DNA of 8,075 bases from Pseudomonadota bacterium (GTDB taxonomy: Bacteria > Pseudomonadota > Gammaproteobacteria > Xanthomonadales > Rhodanobacteraceae), in the NCBI GenBank assembly GCA_021798675.1, contig JAJZGE010000058.1, positions 1-8,075 on the forward strand, read 5' to 3'. Below the pieces are notes generated by a model. The model was not told the DNA's origin, did no database searches, and saw only the letters and a program-made list of their open reading frames with translations. Made by a program: the position numbers and the translations under genes. How positions within the stretch are numbered: the first letter of the stretch is position 1; each line of letters begins with the position of its first letter. This document shows, piece by piece, positions 1 through 6,955 of this stretch.

Positions 1-1284
1 CGCGACCAGCTGGTGCTGGGCCATACACGCGATTTCGGCGATGGCTGGCGGCTGACCGGCAAGCTGTGGGTCGCCTACCAGGATCTGGCCAGCCGCGCGG
101 CGAACGGCGCGTTGGCACCGCAACCGCCCCCCGCCGCCACCACGCTGCAGGACGAGCAGTTCCGCACCCGGGGGCTGGACCTGCGCGTGCGCAAGGCCTG
201 GGGGCACGGCAACGCGTTCACCGCGGGCACGGTGTTGTTCCACGGCGACGATCCGTTCCGCCAGTGGAGCAGCCCCGACCTCTACGTCGACCGCTACGAC
301 CGCAACGGTACCCCGCGCCTGCGCCAGGCGCGCAGTTCGGATTACACCGCGGTATTCGCCGAGAACGTGTTCCGGCTGCCACACGAGATCCATATCGTGC
401 CTTCGGTGCGCCTGGAGCACGAGCGCGTGGCCGTCGACGAAACAGTGCGACCGCCCTTTCTCAGCCGCCCGCTGATCCATGAAGCCGACGCGCGCACCGT
501 ACCGCTGTTCGGCCTCGGCATCGGCAACGACTTCGGCCACGGCAACGAGACCTACTTCAACGTCTCGCAGGGCTGGCGACCACTGCGCTACTTCGACATG
601 GCCTCGCCGTTCGCCAACATCGTGCCCGGCCACGCGCCCGACCCGTCGAAATCGCTGTCGTGGGAAGCCGGCGTGCACGGCGTGCCGGTCACCGGCCTGT
701 ATTACGACGCCAGCCTGTTCTGGATCGATTTCAGGAACCGCATCGAGGCACGGCACATCAACGCCACCGATGTGGTCGAGGTGAACACCGGCGACACGCG
801 CAACCGCGGTTTCGAAGGCCAGCTCGACTACGACTTCCTCGCACCTACCGCGCGGGCCGCACGCGGCGAGCACCTGGAGGCATTCGCCAGCGTCAGCCTG
901 CTCGACGCCCGCTTCACCGCCAGTGCGATCCCGGGCCAGGTCGGCAGGGTACCGGCCTACGCGCCACGCTACCTCGCCAAGGCCGGTCTCACCTGGCGCG
1001 TGGAGCAGCGCGTCAAGCTCAGCCTCACCGCGGTCTCGTCGGCAGCGCAGTATTGGCAGGATTCCGACCAGGCATTCGGCAGCGGCGCCAGTTACCTGCC
1101 CGCGCGCATTCCCGCCTACACCGTGCTCGACCTGGCCGGCGACTGGCAACTGGATCGGCACGTGAAGCTGTTGGCCGGCGTCAGCAACCTGGCCGACCGT
1201 CGCTACTACGACCGCGTGTGGCAAACCGGGCTGGAACCGGCTTACGGGCGCGCCTGGTACACCGGAGTGCAGCTGAAGCTCTGA
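1..1284 (+). CDS. TonB-dependent receptor, FecA-like, C-terminal part (5' end outside window)
   Basis: This is the outer-membrane beta-barrel part of a TonB-dependent receptor, a protein that imports iron chelates or similar nutrients using energy from TonB/ExbBD. The frame is open from base 1 with no stop, so the N-terminal signal peptide, TonB box and plug lie upstream. The GTG at 13 is not a credible start. About 427 residues are visible, roughly the last 55% of a FecA-sized receptor (about 770 residues). Supporting signs are alternating amphipathic strands rich in Tyr and Trp, the late-barrel pattern PDPSKSLSWEAGV, and the C-terminal signature GVSNLADRRYYDR followed by GRAWYTGVQLKL. The ferric-citrate (FecA/COG4772) assignment rests on overall resemblance, and the substrate cannot be read from this fragment. 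The last residue is Leu, where most outer-membrane barrels end in Phe or Trp. No FecR/FecI-type regulator lies next to it. Confident on family, unsure on ligand. Confidence 0.88.
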   Translation, partial: RDQLVLGHTRDFGDGWRLTGKLWVAYQDLASRAANGALAPQPPPAATTLQDEQFRTRGLDLRVRKAWGHGNAFTAGTVLFHGDDPFRQWSSPDLYVDRYDRNGTPRLRQARSSDYTAVFAENVFRLPHEIHIVPSVRLEHERVAVDETVRPPFLSRPLIHEADARTVPLFGLGIGNDFGHGNETYFNVSQGWRPLRYFDMASPFANIVPGHAPDPSKSLSWEAGVHGVPVTGLYYDASLFWIDFRNRIEARHINATDVVEVNTGDTRNRGFEGQLDYDFLAPTARAARGEHLEAFASVSLLDARFTASAIPGQVGRVPAYAPRYLAKAGLTWRVEQRVKLSLTAVSSAAQYWQDSDQAFGSGASYLPARIPAYTVLDLAGDWQLDRHVKLLAGVSNLADRRYYDRVWQTGLEPAYGRAWYTGVQLKL

Positions 1285-1327
1285 TTCGCGTCACCCGCTT
1301 TCGCCCACCGGAAGAATCTCCTTGCGT

Positions 1328-1344
1328 CGTGTCGATTCGACACG
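1328..1344. repeat. Perfect 17-base inverted repeat over the -35 box
   Basis: CGTGTCGA (1328-1335), one central T, then TCGACACG (1337-1344): two perfectly complementary 8-base arms. The left arm contains the -35 hexamer TGTCGA and the right arm holds the same hexamer on the minus strand. It could be an operator for a dimeric regulator, or an accident of a -35 motif followed by its mirror image. No CGTC or CGAC sits 17 nt downstream on the minus strand, so a divergent promoter is not supported. Confidence 0.55.
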
Positions 1345-1356
1345 GCGTCGTTCGTC
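1330..1356 (+). promoter_or_regulatory. Predicted ECF42-dependent promoter of the DGPF/VOC/sigma operon
   Basis: A TGTCGA hexamer at 1330-1335 is followed after 17 nt by CGTC at 1353-1356. This matches, as I recall it, the bipartite motif described for ECF42 target promoters (TGTCGA at -35, CGA/TC at -10). Transcription would begin near 1363, giving a leader of about 38 nt that carries the AGGAGG of the next gene (1388-1393). The -35 box lies inside a perfect inverted repeat (1328-1344). The match to the cognate sigma encoded downstream makes the call coherent. Actual use is inferred. Confidence 0.7.
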
Positions 1357-1400
1357 GTTGCCGTGAAAGCCCATCGATACCAACGACAGGAGGCAAACCG

Positions 1401-1820
1401 ATGCGCTGCATAGTGATCGTGAAAGCAAACCGCGACACCGAGGCCGGTGTGATGCCGAGCACCGAGCGGCTCGCCGCGATGGGCCGGTTCAACGAGGCGC
1501 TCGTCAAGGCCGGCGTGATGCTGGCCGGCGAAGGGCTGCACCCCAGCTCGCGCGGCGTTCGCGTGCGTTTCGACGGCGCCCAGCGCAACGTGATCGACGG
1601 CCCGTTTGCCGAAAGCAAGGAGCTGATCGCCGGTTTCTGGCTATGGCAGGTGAAGTCGATGGCCGAAGCGATCGAATGGCTGAAGCGTGCCCCGTTCGAC
1701 GATGGCGCCGAGGTGGAGATTCGCCCGGTATTCGAGGCCGAAGACTTCGGCGACAAGTTCACCGACGCCCTGCGCGCACAGGAAGCCAGCCTGCGTGAGC
1801 AGATCGGTAGCCGCCAGTAA
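1401..1820 (+). CDS. YCII-related (DGPF-domain) protein
   Basis: This 139-residue protein belongs to the YciI-like/DGPF family, small ferredoxin-like alpha/beta proteins whose biochemical role is unknown. The N-terminal strand MRCIVIVKAN, the motif DGPF at residues 66-69, the following ESKELIAGFWLWQV (about 71-84) and a helix MAEAIEWLKRAP (87-98) are all typical, as is the VEIRPVFE strand (about 105-112). Residues after about 113 form a charged helical tail. The ATG has a full AGGAGG (1388-1393) seven bases upstream, so the start is secure. It is the first gene after the predicted ECF42 promoter and lies 25 bases before a VOC-fold gene and about 480 bases before the ECF42 sigma gene. DGPF genes are the known partners and targets of ECF42 sigma factors. 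It is probably cytoplasmic, with no signal peptide. Whether it is an enzyme, a ligand sensor or a partner of the sigma factor cannot be told from sequence. Confidence 0.93.
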   Translation: MRCIVIVKANRDTEAGVMPSTERLAAMGRFNEALVKAGVMLAGEGLHPSSRGVRVRFDGAQRNVIDGPFAESKELIAGFWLWQVKSMAEAIEWLKRAPFDDGAEVEIRPVFEAEDFGDKFTDALRAQEASLREQIGSRQ

Positions 1821-1845
1821 TCCCCGCCCATCGAGGAGAACCGCC

Positions 1846-2262
1846 ATGCAATTCGTCGCCTATCTCACCTACGACGGCAACGCCGAGGCCGCCTTCGATT
1901 TCTACGCTCGCTGCTTCGACGGCCAGGTCACCATGCGCGCACGCTACGGCGAGGCGCCGCCGGACATGCCCTCACCGCCGGAAATGCGCGACAAGATGAT
2001 GCACGTGCGATTGGAAGTCGGCGACCAGGTGCTGATGGCCTCCGACGCGATGGCGCCGCAATGCCCCTACACACCGATCAAGGGTTGCTCGGTGTCGATC
2101 CAGCTCGATTCGCCGGAGGAGGCCGAGCGCATCTTCCACGCGCTGGCCGAGGGCGGCTCGGTGCAGATGCCGATCCAGCCGACGTTCTGGGCCGCGCGCT
2201 TCGGTTCGCTGGTGGACCGCTACGGCGTGCCGTGGATGGTCAACTGCCCGCCTGCCGCATGA
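1846..2262 (+). CDS. PhnB-like VOC superfamily protein
   Basis: This 138-residue protein has the glyoxalase/bleomycin-resistance (VOC) fold of the PhnB-like subgroup, often labelled 3-demethylubiquinone methyltransferase-like although no methyltransferase activity is implied. Visible hallmarks are YDGNAEAAFDFYARCF (9-24), MMHVRLEVGDQVLMASD (51-67), a second betaalpha unit with SPEEAERIFHALAEGG (89-104), and the closing signature TFWAARFGSLVDRYGVPWM (113-131). The usual metal-ligand pattern of true glyoxalase I is not evident, so the substrate is unknown. The start has GAGGAG (1833-1838) seven bases upstream. It sits 25 bases after the DGPF gene and 41 bases before the sigma gene. PhnB-like and YCII genes commonly accompany ECF42 sigma factors in proteobacteria. 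It is probably cytoplasmic and co-transcribed with its neighbours. Family assignment is firm; function is open. Confidence 0.92.
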   Translation: MQFVAYLTYDGNAEAAFDFYARCFDGQVTMRARYGEAPPDMPSPPEMRDKMMHVRLEVGDQVLMASDAMAPQCPYTPIKGCSVSIQLDSPEEAERIFHALAEGGSVQMPIQPTFWAARFGSLVDRYGVPWMVNCPPAA

Positions 2263-2303
2263 CGCCTTGCCGCCGCGGAACGATGATGGTCTGATCGGTC
2301 GCC

Positions 2304-3578
2304 ATGACGGCGACCGACACCCATCGCAGCATCGAGGCCATCTGGCGGATCGAATCGGCGCGGATCATCGCCGGCCTGGCGCGCATGCTGCGCGACGTGG
2401 GCCTGGCCGAGGAGCTGGCGCAGGACGCACTGGTGACCGCGTTGGAGCAATGGCCGCAGACCGGCGTGCCGGACAACCCCGGCGCCTGGCTGATGACCAC
2501 CGCGAAACACCGCGCGATCGACCGCCTGCGCCGCCGCCAGCTGATGGAGCGCAAGCACGAGGAGATCGCCCGCGAGCTGGAGTCCGAGCAGGCCGATGCC
2601 ATGCCCCATTTCGACGCCATGCTTGACGACGACATCGGCGACGACCTGCTGCGACTGATCTTCACCGCCTGCCATCCGGCGCTGCCCGCCGAGTCGCGGG
2701 TGGCGCTGACCCTGCGCCTGCTGGGCGGACTCAGCACCGCGGAAATCGCGCGCGCCTTCCTGCAGCCGGAACCGACCATCGCCCAGCGCATCGTGCGCGC
2801 CAAGCGCACGCTGGCCGAGAAGCAGGTGCCGTTCGAGGTGCCGCGCGGCGAGGAACTGGCGGAACGGCTGGATGCCGTGCTCGGTGTGATCTACCTGGTC
2901 TTCAACGAGGGTTATACCGCCACCGCCGGCGACGACTGGATGCGCCCCGCGCTGTGCGAGGAGGCATTGCGGCTGGGCCGCATCCTGGCCGGGCTGATGC
3001 CGCGGCAGGCCCCGGTCTTCGGCCTGCTCGCGCTGATGGAGCTGCAGGCCTCGCGCACGCATGCGCGCAGCGGCCCGGACGGCGAACCGATCCGCCTGCT
3101 GGAGCAGAACCGCGCACGCTGGGACCGGCTGCTGATCCAGCGCGGCCTCGCCGCGCTGGATCGCGCACGCCAGCTGGGCGGCGACGCGGAGCCCTACACC
3201 CTGCAGGCCGCCATAGCCGCCTGCCACGCCCGCGCGAACACCGCGGAGCAAACCGACTGGAGCCGCATTGCCGCGCTGTACGCCACGCTCGCCACCGCCG
3301 CGCCCTCGCCGGTGGTGGAGCTCAATCGCGCGGTGGCGGTAGCGATGGCCAGCGGGCCGGCCGCCGGCCTAGGGCTGGTCGACGCATTGCGCGACGAACC
3401 CGCGCTGGCGAACTACCACCTGCTGCCCGCCGTGCGCGGCGACCTGCTGGAAAAGCTCGGGCGCCATGCCGAGGCCCGTGTGGAGTTCGAGCGTGCCGCA
3501 TCGCTCACCCGCAACCTGCGCGAACGCCAGCTCATGCAGGCCCGCGCAACTGCCTGTGCACAGCTGGCGGCGGGCTGA
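2304..3578 (+). CDS. ECF42-type RNA polymerase sigma factor with C-terminal TPR-like extension
   Basis: A 424-residue alternative sigma factor, far longer than the roughly 180 residues of ordinary ECF factors. Region sigma-2 spans about residues 10-78, with the DNA-binding stretch GVPDNPGAWLMTTAKHRAID (54-73) followed by LRRRQ. Region sigma-4 spans about 114-170, with FTACHPALPAESRVALTLRL (120-139), GGLSTAEIARAFL and RIVRAKRTL. Residues about 184-285 carry the conserved extension (DUF6596 type) containing VIYLVFNEGYTA (195-206), and residues about 290-420 are helical TPR-like with SPVVELNRAVAV (335-346), YHLLPAVRGDLL and LGRHAEARVEFERA. These are hallmarks of ECF42, a group with no dedicated anti-sigma factor in which the C-terminal extension is needed for activity. 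An in-frame TGA at 2292-2294 blocks extension upstream, so ATG 2304 is the first possible ATG. No good Shine-Dalgarno precedes it, which fits low-level expression or coupling to the genes upstream. Likely targets are the promoter at 1330-1356 and hence its own operon. The input signal is unknown. Confidence 0.94.
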   Translation: MTATDTHRSIEAIWRIESARIIAGLARMLRDVGLAEELAQDALVTALEQWPQTGVPDNPGAWLMTTAKHRAIDRLRRRQLMERKHEEIARELESEQADAMPHFDAMLDDDIGDDLLRLIFTACHPALPAESRVALTLRLLGGLSTAEIARAFLQPEPTIAQRIVRAKRTLAEKQVPFEVPRGEELAERLDAVLGVIYLVFNEGYTATAGDDWMRPALCEEALRLGRILAGLMPRQAPVFGLLALMELQASRTHARSGPDGEPIRLLEQNRARWDRLLIQRGLAALDRARQLGGDAEPYTLQAAIAACHARANTAEQTDWSRIAALYATLATAAPSPVVELNRAVAVAMASGPAAGLGLVDALRDEPALANYHLLPAVRGDLLEKLGRHAEARVEFERAASLTRNLRERQLMQARATACAQLAAG

Positions 3579-3663
3579 AAGCCATTGGCGGACCGGGTGC
3601 ACAGCGCAAGATTTCGCGCACGCTCCATGCCTCCCGGCACCTGCATTCCCGCAGCGCTGGCGC

Positions 3664-3669
3664 TATCTT
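3664..3669 (+). promoter_or_regulatory. Possible -10 box for the propeller-protein gene
   Basis: TATCTT in the context GCTATCTTCGGC lies about 43 bases before the ATG at 3713, a reasonable leader length for the Shine-Dalgarno seen there. The region about 17 bases upstream (CTGCAT, 3641-3646) is a poor -35 match, so this is a weak housekeeping-type call. The rest of the 3579-3712 gap shows no other clear site. Confidence 0.25.
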
Positions 3670-3701
3670 CGGCGACTGCCGTCATCTCCTGCCATCCAAT
3701 C

Positions 3702-3705
3702 GAGG
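3702..3705 (+). promoter_or_regulatory. Ribosome binding site deciding the start at 3713
   Basis: GAGG lies seven bases before ATG 3713. The reading frame is open for about 750 bases further upstream, but only this start follows a ribosome binding site and yields a classical signal peptide. The upstream extension would overlap the sigma gene. Confidence 0.7.
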
Positions 3706-3712
3706 TCTTGCC

Positions 3713-6700
3713 ATGCCGCTGCGTCGCGCCGTGGGTCCGCTGCTCGTCGTTGCCTGCCTGCTGTCGCCGGCCCTGCCCGCGCTCGCGGCAAGCCATGCAC
3801 CACCGCCGGCAGCGGCCGCCAGTGCGCTGGAATGGCGGCTGGTCGGCCCGTTCCGTGGCGGCTGGGCCACCATGGCCGAAGGCGTGCCTTCACAGCCGGA
3901 TACGTTCTACATCGGCACCGCGGGCGGCGGCGTCTGGAAGACCATTGACGCGGGCCGCACCTGGCAGCCGCTGATGAACCACGTGCCGGCCGCCGCGATC
4001 GGCGCGATCGCCGTGGCACCGTCGAACCCGGACGTGATCTACGCCGGCACCGGCCAGGTGGCCGCGCGCTACGACATAGGCGGGGGCAACGGCGTCTACC
4101 GCTCCGACGACGGCGGCAAGACCTGGCACCATGTGGGCCTGGCCGACAGCCGGCATATCGGCAAGATCCTGGTCGATCCGCAGCACCCGGACACCGTGCT
4201 GGTCGGCGCGCTCGGCCACTACTTCGGGCCGAACCACGAGCGCGGCGTGTTCCGCTCCACCGACGGCGGCAAGACCTGGCAGCAGACGCTGCACGTGGAC
4301 GACGACACCGGCGTGGTGGACATGGCCGCCGATCCCGCCAACCCCCGGGTGGTCTACGCGGCGACCTGGCAGGTGCGCAACTGGCCGTGGCTGTCGTACT
4401 ACCAGCCCAACGCGGGGCCGGGCAGCGGCGTGTACAAGTCCACCGACGGCGGCGTGACCTGGAAGCGCCTGGGCGGCCACGGCTGGCCCACCGGCGACCT
4501 CGCGCGGATCGGCATCGCCGCCGCCCGCGGCAACCGCGTCTATGCCGTGGTGAACGACGCTACGCATCCCGGGCAGAGCGGCCTCTACCGCTCCGACGAC
4601 GGTGGCGCGACCTGGCAGGCGGAGAGCCACGCCAGCTGGCTGCCGAACGACTACTTCAGCCGCATCACCGTCGACCCCACCGACCCGGATCGCGTGTACT
4701 CGGCCGGGCAGTCGATCCGACGCTCCGACGACGGCGGCAAGACCTGGCACATCTTCAAGGGCGCGCCCGGCGGCGACGACTACCACTACCTGTGGATCGA
4801 CCCGACCGACACGCAGCGCATGATCACCGCCAGCGACCAGGGCGCGGTGGTCACCGTCAACGGCGGCAAGAGCTGGAGCAGTTGGTACAACCAGCCCACC
4901 GCCCAGCTCTACCACTTGGGCGCGGACAACCAGTTCCCATACTGGATCTACGCCGGCCAGCAGGACTCCGGCACCGTGGGCATCGCCAGCCGCAGCGACT
5001 ACGGCTCGATCTCCTTCCGCGACTGGAACCCGGTCGGCGGCGACGAGCGCGACTACGACCTGCCCTACCCGGGCGACCCGGGCATCGTGTTCGGCTCCGG
5101 GCTCGGCGGCCGCGTATCACGCTGGAACCGCAGCACCGGCGTGGTGCAGAACGTCGCGCCATGGCCGGTGAGCAGCTACGGCCAGCGCGCCACCGACTTC
5201 AAGTACCACTACACCTGGATCACCCCCATCGCATTCTCGGCCAAGCCGCCGTATGCGCTGTACATGGGCGCGCAGGTGCTGTTCCGCAGCACCGACCAGG
5301 GCCAGCACTGGAGCGTGATCAGTCCCGAACTCAACGGCAAGACGGCCGGCGCGCGGAACTGCAAGGGCAATCCCACGCCGCAACAGGCACGCGACTGCGG
5401 CTACGGCGTGATCTACAGCATCGCGCCCTCGCCGCGTGACAACGACGAAATCTGGGTCGGCACCGACGACGGCCTGGTGCAGCTCACCCGCGACGGTGGC
5501 AAGAGCTGGCACAACGTCACGCCCAAGGGCTTGCCGGCGTGGGGCAAGGTCAGCTCGATCGACGTCTCCGCATTGCAGCCCGGCACTGCCTACGTCGCGG
5601 TGGACAACCGCCGCCAGGACGACCACACGCCGCACGCGTGGCGTACCAGCGACTATGGCGCACACTGGACGAGCATCGCCGCCGGCCTGCCCGCACACGA
5701 CTTCGTCAGCGTGCTGCGCGCCGATCCGAAGAAGGCCGGGTTGCTCTATGCCGGCACCGACCGCGGCGTGTACGTCTCCACCGATGACGGCGCGCACTGG
5801 TGGTCGCTGCAGCGCAACCTGCCCACCGCCTGGGTGCGCGACCTGCTGGTGCACGGCGACGACCTGATCGCCGCCACCCAGGGCCGCGCGATCTGGATCC
5901 TCGACGACGTCAGCCCGCTGCGCCAGGCCAGCACCTCGGCGGCCGTGCAGCTGTACGCGCCGGCGCCGGCGGTCCGCGTGCGCGCCAACGAGAACAAGGA
6001 CACGCCGCTGCCGCCAGGCACGCCGCTGGGCACCAACCCGCCCACCGGCGCCATCATCGACTACCGCCTCGCGCAGGCGGCCCACGGCCCGGTCACGCTC
6101 AGCATCTACGACGCCAAAGGCCATCTGGTGCGCCGCTACCGCAGCGACGAGCAACCCGTGCATCGCGATGCCGACCGCTACTTCGAGAAAGGCTGGCTCG
6201 GTACGCCGCAGCAGCTTACTGCTGCCGCCGGCATGCACCGCTTCGTATGGGACCTGCGCTACCCGCGCCCGCACGCCATCGAATACGGCTACAGCATCGC
6301 GGCCACCTGGGACAGCGACACCCCGCTCACGCCGGAAGGCCCGCTGGTGCTGCCCGGCAGCTACCAGGTGGTGCTGCATGCGAACGGCAAGGACTACCGC
6401 GCGCCGCTCACCGTGACGATGGATCCGCGCGAACACGTAGCCACCGCCGACCTCGCCGCCGGCCTCGCGTTCTCGCGCCGCATCGGCGGAACGTTGCAGC
6501 AGGTCTGGAGCCACTACGGCGAAGTGCAGTCGCTGCGCAAACAGCTCGATGCACTGCACGCCAGGCTGGCCGGCGACGCGGCGCACAAATCCCTGCTCGA
6601 CGCCGTGGACGCGCTGGACGCAAAGACCAAGCCGCTGGTCAGCGGCGACGGCGAATACGCCTCGAACCTGCACGCGATGAGCGACGCGCTCACCGCCATC

Positions 6701-6928
6701 GCCACCGACGTCGAAGGTGCCGACCGCGCGCCCACCCAAGGCCAGCAGCAGGCGCTGGCCGAATACGAGGCCAACCTCGGCAAGGCGCTGGCGCTGTGGA
6801 CGTCGATCCGCAACACCGACCTGCCGCAGCTCGACCAGCAGTTGCAGGCAGCGCACCTTCCCGCCGTGACGCTGGCGGCAATGAAGCAGCCGGCACCGAA
6901 CAGCGACGTGGATGCGGACCAGCCATAG
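3713..6928 (+). CDS. Exported VPS10/BNR Asp-box repeat double-propeller protein
   Basis: A 1071-residue secreted or periplasmic protein. Residues 1-25 are a signal peptide (basic MPLRR, hydrophobic core, ALA before the likely cleavage site), followed by a Pro/Ala linker to about 38. The mature part opens with WRLVGPFRGGW (41-51), typical of this family. Eleven Asp-boxes (SxDxGxxW type) begin at residues 77, 131, 182, 243, 294, 338, 381, 526, 592, 645 and 689, indicating two beta-propellers (about 40-400 and 400-735), as in sortilin/VPS10-like and GH74-like proteins. A Pro-rich linker and beta-sandwich-like part (about 750-905) and a helical domain (about 905-1055) follow. The mature protein has only two cysteines, C550 and C562, probably a disulfide loop in the second propeller. 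Annotators often call such proteins glycosyl hydrolases, but no catalytic residues can be assigned and the sialidase FRIP motif is absent. C15 in LVVAC makes a lipoprotein conceivable, but the hydrophobic stretch before it is short. It appears to be a single-gene unit ended by the hairpin at 6956-6981. Confidence 0.88.
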   Translation: MPLRRAVGPLLVVACLLSPALPALAASHAPPPAAAASALEWRLVGPFRGGWATMAEGVPSQPDTFYIGTAGGGVWKTIDAGRTWQPLMNHVPAAAIGAIAVAPSNPDVIYAGTGQVAARYDIGGGNGVYRSDDGGKTWHHVGLADSRHIGKILVDPQHPDTVLVGALGHYFGPNHERGVFRSTDGGKTWQQTLHVDDDTGVVDMAADPANPRVVYAATWQVRNWPWLSYYQPNAGPGSGVYKSTDGGVTWKRLGGHGWPTGDLARIGIAAARGNRVYAVVNDATHPGQSGLYRSDDGGATWQAESHASWLPNDYFSRITVDPTDPDRVYSAGQSIRRSDDGGKTWHIFKGAPGGDDYHYLWIDPTDTQRMITASDQGAVVTVNGGKSWSSWYNQPTAQLYHLGADNQFPYWIYAGQQDSGTVGIASRSDYGSISFRDWNPVGGDERDYDLPYPGDPGIVFGSGLGGRVSRWNRSTGVVQNVAPWPVSSYGQRATDFKYHYTWITPIAFSAKPPYALYMGAQVLFRSTDQGQHWSVISPELNGKTAGARNCKGNPTPQQARDCGYGVIYSIAPSPRDNDEIWVGTDDGLVQLTRDGGKSWHNVTPKGLPAWGKVSSIDVSALQPGTAYVAVDNRRQDDHTPHAWRTSDYGAHWTSIAAGLPAHDFVSVLRADPKKAGLLYAGTDRGVYVSTDDGAHWWSLQRNLPTAWVRDLLVHGDDLIAATQGRAIWILDDVSPLRQASTSAAVQLYAPAPAVRVRANENKDTPLPPGTPLGTNPPTGAIIDYRLAQAAHGPVTLSIYDAKGHLVRRYRSDEQPVHRDADRYFEKGWLGTPQQLTAAAGMHRFVWDLRYPRPHAIEYGYSIAATWDSDTPLTPEGPLVLPGSYQVVLHANGKDYRAPLTVTMDPREHVATADLAAGLAFSRRIGGTLQQVWSHYGEVQSLRKQLDALHARLAGDAAHKSLLDAVDALDAKTKPLVSGDGEYASNLHAMSDALTAIATDVEGADRAPTQGQQQALAEYEANLGKALALWTSIRNTDLPQLDQQLQAAHLPAVTLAAMKQPAPNSDVDADQP
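4100..4750 (+). repeat. Intragenic direct repeat at two Asp-box codings (4100-4129 and 4721-4750)
   Basis: The 30 bases coding for the second and sixth Asp-boxes (RSDDGGKTWH) are identical at 4100-4129 and 4721-4750. A third copy near 4253-4282 differs at three positions. The identity reflects repeated protein motifs with the same codon choice. It may also be a substrate for recombination that adds or removes propeller blades. Confidence 0.7.
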
Positions 6929-6955
6929 CGCATCCGCACCCCTCCCAACGGGCCA

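Noticed and set aside
2093..2098. Second TGTCGA (inside the VOC gene) as another ECF42 promoter
   Set aside because: No CGTC or CGAC lies at the proper distance downstream. The TGTCGA near 7895 also lacks a -10 partner.
2220..3251. Long open frame on the minus strand opposite the sigma gene
   Set aside because: It is a shadow in high-GC DNA. Its translation is low-complexity (Gln/Gly/Ala/Arg) without recognisable motifs, and the plus-strand sigma factor is unmistakable.
1..3578. A FecA-FecI-FecR type surface-signalling system formed by the receptor and the sigma factor
   Set aside because: The sigma is ECF42-type with a TPR-like extension, not FecI-like. No FecR anti-sigma gene is present, and two DGPF/VOC genes with their own promoter separate the two.
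2954..3712. Upstream extension of the propeller-protein frame
   Set aside because: The frame is open, but it overlaps the sigma gene and gives Arg/Pro-rich sequence. A ribosome binding site plus signal peptide at 3713 mark the real start.
3713..6928. Sialidase function for the Asp-box protein
   Set aside because: Asp-boxes alone do not define sialidases. No FRIP motif or arginine triad pattern was found, and the two-propeller length points to the VPS10/GH74-like group.
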